From assembly GCA_950295325.1 (NCBI GenBank), contig OX485806.1, positions 34,908,001-34,968,000 on the forward strand: a DNA stretch of 60,000 nucleotides, given 5' to 3'. The position numbers and the translations under genes were made by a program. This DNA comes from Polytrichum commune. Its lineage: Eukaryota; Streptophyta; Polytrichopsida; Polytrichales; Polytrichaceae. Shown one piece after another: positions 54,413 to 60,000 of the stretch (position 1 is its first letter; each line of letters begins with the position of its first letter). A model generated the notes under the pieces. That model saw only the letters and a list, made by a program, of their open reading frames with translations. It ran no database searches and was not told the DNA's origin.

Positions 54413-57400
54413 GTGTGAAAGATTTTGTTTGAATTTTTTTTTAGTTAACTATAGTTGGTCCCTAAAATGTATTGAAAAAAGAAGAAGTTAATTATAGTAT
54501 ACTGGTAGTTGTCCAAGGTTTGAAGTCTTTCAAATGCATTAGAAAGGTTGTAACCTACAATGTGGTAATCTGATGGTCAATAATATTAGTAGGTAAACAA
54601 TGTGCACTCACAATACTATCCCCAATGTTCTTGGTGTAGAAGCAAGCTCAATAGTAAGGCCAACAATATTCACCTTAATCAATGAACAATCTCACCATCT
54701 GATGTTCATGTTTTTATCTTACCTCTAGTTGGCTAAATGATATATAACCCTTGGTAAAACACGACCGACAATATATATAGGATGATGTCATCAAGGATTT
54801 TTGGAACATGATCTCATATTATACAATTGTGTTTTTTTGTTTTTTTTTTCCTTTTCGGAGTTTGATGAATTACGAGAAGACCTTGGAAAGAAAGATGTAG
54901 TCATGAGGGTTTAAAACATTTGCAAAATCCCAAAATAGTATACCACACTACTTGAAAGTGAGAATGTACACTCTCTTGATATTAGCCATTTTGTGTGCAT
55001 AGTAACATTCACTACATTAAATAGTCCTATTAGTGTGGGCCATTTTAAGTTTCTAGAGCCCACGCTAATTCTCGTTATGAGAATTTGTGGACCATGATAA
55101 TATTCAACCCATGCTAAGTTTCTTGTACGAAATTAGCGCAAGCCTTGTTAGTTATTTTTCTAGAAAATTGGTGTGAGTGATTATTTCAATTTGTGCTACT
55201 TTTATCCCCTAACTAATATTTAATGTATTGGTGGGAAGTCTTCATGAAGACTTAGAGGAGGACCCAGGGTCTTGGAATCATGTTATTTCCACCTTGACTA
55301 AAAAATTAGTATGCCCCCCACTAATTGTTTCCACGCTAATTTTCCACCCACACTACTAGCAAAATTTAATGAATTTAGTATTAACACATGTGTGCTAAGT
55401 ACATGTGGAAGGTAGGTCAGGAATTGATAATGAATCGTCCTTACAAATGATGAATCGTTGTAATGTATATGAGAGAACGCATTTAGGTAAAGAAATGTTA
55501 TCCACCCATGTCACCTTTGTTCCATAAGGAGACCCTATAAATCAATTTAGGCTAGCCCAATTGCACATCACAAGGATCATAGGTCATTGCCACCATTTCT
55601 TTTAGCCACTACAAGTTAGTTTTAGGCATCCAAATCTATTAATATCTTAGATTTGGATATCCAAAATGTACCTTGTAATGGCCAAGAACTAGTAACAATG
55701 ACCTCTGATCTTTGTAGTGACACGACATTACAAACTTTCAAAGTGTGATGCATAATGTAATTGTTCCGTTCATATCATATCTAATGGTGCATAATGTACT
55801 TATACTATAGTATATGTGTTATATATATGCTTTGAAGTAGTCTAATATGGCAAATTTTAGAGCAACTCTTAGAAAAGTCAAGAAAATACCACAACATTAA
55901 TATGAAAGCTATGATGCAATTTTGATATACACTTTAGTAGAAGTTTGTATATTCTGCCTTGAAAAGTTGTGATGGAGGTCTCCATTCCTATCCACATTGG
56001 ACTAGTTGCAAGTATTTCTCTAGTTCCATTCATATGGAGATTTTGCATGTTACATATTTTCCCCCTCTTATTCTAAATGTCTTTGTTTTCCTACTAAATG
56101 ATCATGAAAAACATAACCATTTATAAAATCACCCTTCTCATTTCACAAGCATTGTATTGGAAAACACTAACATTGATTACACCCTACCATGTAAAATATC
56201 TACTGGAATGAGCGACAACGTCCCAATATTCTTTGTTAAGACAAAATTGGGCTCAATTTTCTTCATGCTCACATGATTTATATTCCAAACCATAACCTAG
56301 CCATTTTAACAAGGTAGACCTTCTTTGGTCTCCTCCAACTAACCCTAATTTCATGCCTTAAAGATGCGTTTGACCTCATCTTCTTTAACAAATGGAAGTA
56401 GTTGGACATTGTCATTTGCCCTACAAGGTTTAAGAAACGAAACATGAAAAATTCTTGGATTTCAATGAATCCGGCGATTTCAACTTATAATGTAATCTAC
56501 GACATCCGTTTCTATGACCAATTCATCTACTAGGCAATAATTTCATGCACCTAAATCTCTTTAACCTAACACTCAAAGTGCTCAAGAGCACTTGAGACCC
56601 CACCTCAAAAGATTCAACCTTCTTGTCTACGCTTATCAACACAAAATTTCTTATTTATTTTATTTGGCGACGTTGAGCTGCTACCGAGTGGGTCTCAACA
56701 TCTTCAATATCATCGCAGGCTCAAGGTAAATTCAAGAACTCTCTTCCATATTGCAATGAATTTCAATGTCAAAATTAATAACAAATTGAAAATGTTCTAA
56801 TTTTTTGCATAAAAACTTGACAAGATTTGTGTTGTTGTTGTTGTTGTTGCAGCAGTAAGTAGGCTATCACAATGTCATTGAGGACAGCCAAACACGTCGA
56901 AAGACTCCTTCAAGATCTTCAGGTCCTTCATTGACTTATTACAAATATCAATTCATGAGCATGGAATCGTTCAACTACATGACATTAGTTAGTTGGCACA
57001 TACCTTCAGTTGGGTGGGCCATGGAATCCCAAGAGCAGAATCACAACATCTTGCAAATTTTTACCCTTCACGCTACAATGTCACCCTACTGATGTGGAAA
57101 GACTCTTACTTTGCTAAGTAATATCGTGTACTTGATGAGGGGCCCCATTCCCAAGGATATCAGGAGCTATATCTTCATATTGAATTATAGTCCGAAAGTG
57201 TTTTTCCTTGCTCAAATTACCCATGTGGCCTCAACTTCATATGCACAAATCATCATCATCCACCCATGACATAACCTTCCCTTTTTAGCAACAATGTTAG
57301 CATTATATTTTTTTAACAATGTTATGACTTGATTTCATATATGAAATAAATTTTTGCGCCCCAAAAATGGGGTCAATGTTCATTGTGGGAAGTTTGTCAT

Positions 57401-57670
57401 AATTGAAGAATGATTTCATGGTCAAGAATTTTGATACTATATATATACATACATCTATACATCTATGTATAGATATATATCATGTGTTGAATACATTATG
57501 CGTCAGTTGATTACATGTAACTTGGATAATTATGGTTTGCTGACACTTATACAATATCATTACGCATGAAAGTCACGAATTAGAGAATGGTCATTGAGTG
57601 GACCCGGCCAAGTAAAGTAAGATCACTAAATGGCTATATCAAACATAAATTTCCATGAGGAAGACATCAC
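54413..57670. other. Gene-poor AT-rich stretch
   Basis: No recognisable gene. A GTT microsatellite lies near 56828-56850. Confidence 0.35.
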
Positions 57671-57773
57671 CTATGCACATCATTGAAGAACTTTTGTCAA
57701 TAATTTGCTGAACCATATGACAATTTTTGAATGGGGTGGATGTGTTTCAATGTGTGGTTCACTATAAGAAACT

Positions 57774-58133
57774 TTGAGTGGGGACATATTGTCTTCCCAA
57801 TGGAAACCATGCGATAAAAGAAATAACAAGGACTGGCTAAGGGTGTGCCAGGGTACTGAAAAAAGTGATGAAGTGGGACACCGTAAACTATGGTCACATC
57901 CTGAACCTATTCCAGTGTCACCTGCCACATCATCGAACTCGTTCCCATGTTGTGAGAGTCGTGCAGGTATGTTTCCCTTACAAGCAAATGCCTACAAACA
58001 TAACACTCTCCAGCAACTCCAGATCTTGTTCCGCGGGCTTAGGACAAAGCCGGTTGATTCCTCCCAAACTACAATAATATTCTCCAATCTTAGAGTGAAT
58101 ATGGGCATGGGCTTGACCTTCATCCCATTATAG
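57774..58133 (+). other. Open frame of 119 codons, status unknown
   Basis: No motif recognised. Reading frames on both strands are open here, so it may be chance. It is the longest frame between the arrays and the right-hand MITE. Confidence 0.15.
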
Positions 58134-58570
58134 AAAGAGAGTTAGAGCACATATTGAAGAACATTTTGTGCATGAACATCTTTTATATGTTGTTTTATAT
58201 TGATTGTGAAGTTGAGGAATTAACGTCATTATAGAAACATAGTGTCTGTGAAAACGTCACATTCAGATGTGCCGTTTTTTTTTCAAAGCCAACTCAGCTT
58301 CTACTCTTGTGAAATGCACTTGAACTTTGGGAAAAGTTGTAGTTGATAAAAGCTGCCTCCAAAGACCAATTCAAGCCAACTCTCCTTGCGTCTGAAAAAA
58401 TGACATATATGACATTTTTACCAGCCATGTGACGTTTCCACGATTACCAATGTTTTGACAAAATATTAGGTTTGAGTATATGTTTATAATGAATAACCAA
58501 CTTGCAAGCAAAGAGACTCTTCGTTCAAGCTTGCTTCCTCAAGACGTTGACAATCTTACTATGATTATGA

Positions 58571-59503
58571 ATGTATAGAAATCAACATATCGTAAAGGAT
58601 TGTTGGTATGTGGTGGCTCTTGTCGATTGTAACACAGAAGTGGAAAGACTTTCAAAAATGATAGAAGAACATTGCAATCATGTCACATTTTTAGAGACCG
58701 AATTGAGTTGGGCCACTGAGGAGAAGAAGAAACAAGAGTCTCAAGATATAGAACGTATTAAAAAGTAAGGATTTCTCACGATTTTGTTGAATAGGTTACG
58801 TAAAATTGATGATATTTTGCTTAGCCAAAAATATACGGTGGTATCAAACTTTTTAAACAATGTTGAATAAGGTGTATGTGTGTACGACATTATACATTTT
58901 ATCATCAAAAAGTTAATATCTTCAATAATCATGTGTATGTTTGTAGATTCTTAATAATGACATAGTTTTTTTTTTGGGTAGAACATGACACATTCAAGGG
59001 CCGGTTCACAAGGGGTCCTCATTCCCACTCCTGTTGGCAAGTCCCAACATGGAGGTTAAGTCCCAACTTCTAAGCCTCAAGAAACCACTAAAATATGATT
59101 AAATTATCATTGAAATCGGATCTTGATTATTTCATGCAGAAATATTTGCAGGGCTTGTGTTGAGAGTTGGGTCATGTTTTTTGCACGACCCAACTCTCAA
59201 CACAAGTCCCCAGCCTCACCTTCAAAGAGGGTTGCCACGTAGCATCCCTGTCATACTTGGGACTTAGGACTTCAATAGGACCCTCTGTGAAGTGGTAAGT
59301 CCCAAGTTCCATGCTCCCAACGGTTGAGATTGCACGGATTGATCTCAAGTGACTTGGGACTTGGGACCCTGTGTGAACCGGCCCTAATAAGCCCTCAATG
59401 ATGTTCAATGTTGATATTATCTACATGACAAACACATGTTTTCCCTTCAGGTTAGAAGATAAGAACAAATTTTTGAAGCTAATCATTTCAAAATATGAGG
59501 TAC
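58571..59503 (+). other. Possible small exons of a coiled-coil protein
   Basis: The frame 58571-58765 ends with a charged heptad-like segment (VERLSKMIEEH, then LETELSWATEEKKKQ and IERIKK) and is followed by a GTAAGG-type donor. A second possible exon begins after TTCAG near 59451 and reads LEDKNKFLKLIISKYE before GTACTAGG. Joined, they would extend a coiled coil. The intervening MITE would then be intronic. No family is recognised, and the gene would continue past the window. Confidence 0.25.
58998..59384. mobile_element. MITE with GGGCCGGTTCACA ends and an internal perfect hairpin
   Basis: Terminal inverted repeats: GGGCCGGTTCACA at 58998-59010 and its complement at 59372-59384, extending imperfectly through GGGTCC. 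The flanks are CAA and TAA, a likely mutated 3-bp TAA duplication (PIF/Harbinger type). Inside, 59154-59173 and 59187-59206 form a perfect 20-bp stem around a 13-nt loop. Several GGGACTTGG-like motifs repeat in both halves. Confidence 0.7.
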
Positions 59504-60000
59504 TAGGCCTACATATATGACTCTTAGCATCGGTTCCTCAAGTGAATGTTAAATCTTGATTCTCAATAAACTCGATGTGTGTATCGCAATAGGCTTGCAC
59601 TTCTTCATTTTTTGGACTTCTATACTCGTATTTCAATTCTTTTCAAGTTCGTAACTAAAATTGCAAAGTTGCCATTGGGTTGGATGGCATGGTGATCATT
59701 TGTCACACTCTCCTTGTATAGGAACAAGATGGGAATTGGAAGAAATTGCTATACTCTCTACAAAACATGCCCTTACGAGATGTTTTGGCTACAAAATCAT
59801 TGTAAGTCATGCTCTCACATTTTTGTGTGTGGATAGTATATAACTATAATAGAGTTCACCACCAACAGGTGGCAATAGCCTTCGGGTGAAAAGACTGCTT
59901 GCCTCCCTGGGAGCTGGCATTTTTATCTATGTATCTATCCAACTAACTAACTAACTTATGAATTGAAATAATGACATTAGAAAGTAGAGTATATATTGAC
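59504..60000. other. Right edge of window, nothing recognised
   Basis: Only short frames without motifs; some could be further exons of the putative coiled-coil gene. Confidence 0.3.

Overview
The window looks like nuclear DNA of a streptophyte plant with a large, repeat-rich genome. The evidence is a split gene for a CHASE-domain hybrid histidine kinase (cytokinin-receptor layout, GT-AG introns of 0.2-3.1 kb), Tourist-like MITEs, many local tandem repeats, and a very large non-LTR retrotransposon. The species cannot be named from sequence alone. The divergent CHASE domain and the unusual LINE lineage hint at a non-flowering plant (bryophyte, lycophyte, fern or charophyte grade), but that is inference.

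Layout. (1) 1-4495: gene-poor DNA with a hairpin MITE, a dispersed repeat and a nested cluster of Harbinger/Tourist-like MITEs. (2) 4510-19092: one apparently complete, uninterrupted LINE of about 14.6 kb, bounded by a perfect 14-bp target-site duplication. ORF1 (1817 codons) has a huge Pro/Thr/His-rich N-terminus, two clear and one possible RRM folds and a C-terminal helical tail. ORF2 (2900 codons) overlaps ORF1 by 8 nt. It encodes, in order, a hydrophobic leader, a 2A-like DIKPNPGP motif, an AP endonuclease, a reverse transcriptase, a domain resembling the PCIF1 adenine methyltransferase fold, RNase H, a CCHC finger and a restriction-like PD-(D/E)XK endonuclease. APE, RT, RNase H and RLE together match the rare Dualen/RandI plan; the methyltransferase-like insertion and the 2A-like leader make it more unusual. 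(3) 19107-32780: no convincing host gene; MITEs, tandem repeats, and a decayed relic of a related LINE C-terminus at about 30.35-30.77 kb. (4) About 32.8-51.7 kb: the histidine kinase. A possible long leader full of ~285-bp tandem repeats precedes 15 coding exons (36449-51727) encoding 1072 residues: TM, CHASE, TM, DHp with His410, HATPase, degenerate receiver, active receiver with Asp956. Introns 1, 2 and 9 contain their own tandem arrays; introns 8, 12 and 13 carry dispersed repeats. (5) 51.7-60 kb: gene-poor, with two arrays built on the palindrome GGGCTAGCCC, a MITE, and possible small exons of an unrecognised coiled-coil protein.

The kinase is the only secure host gene. By family it would sense a ligand outside the plasma membrane or in the ER lumen and pass phosphate His410 to Asp956 to a separate HPt protein. 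The LINE is an autonomous mobile unit on the same strand about 17 kb upstream, with no visible link to the kinase. All domain assignments were made by eye from translated motifs; no alignment or search was run.
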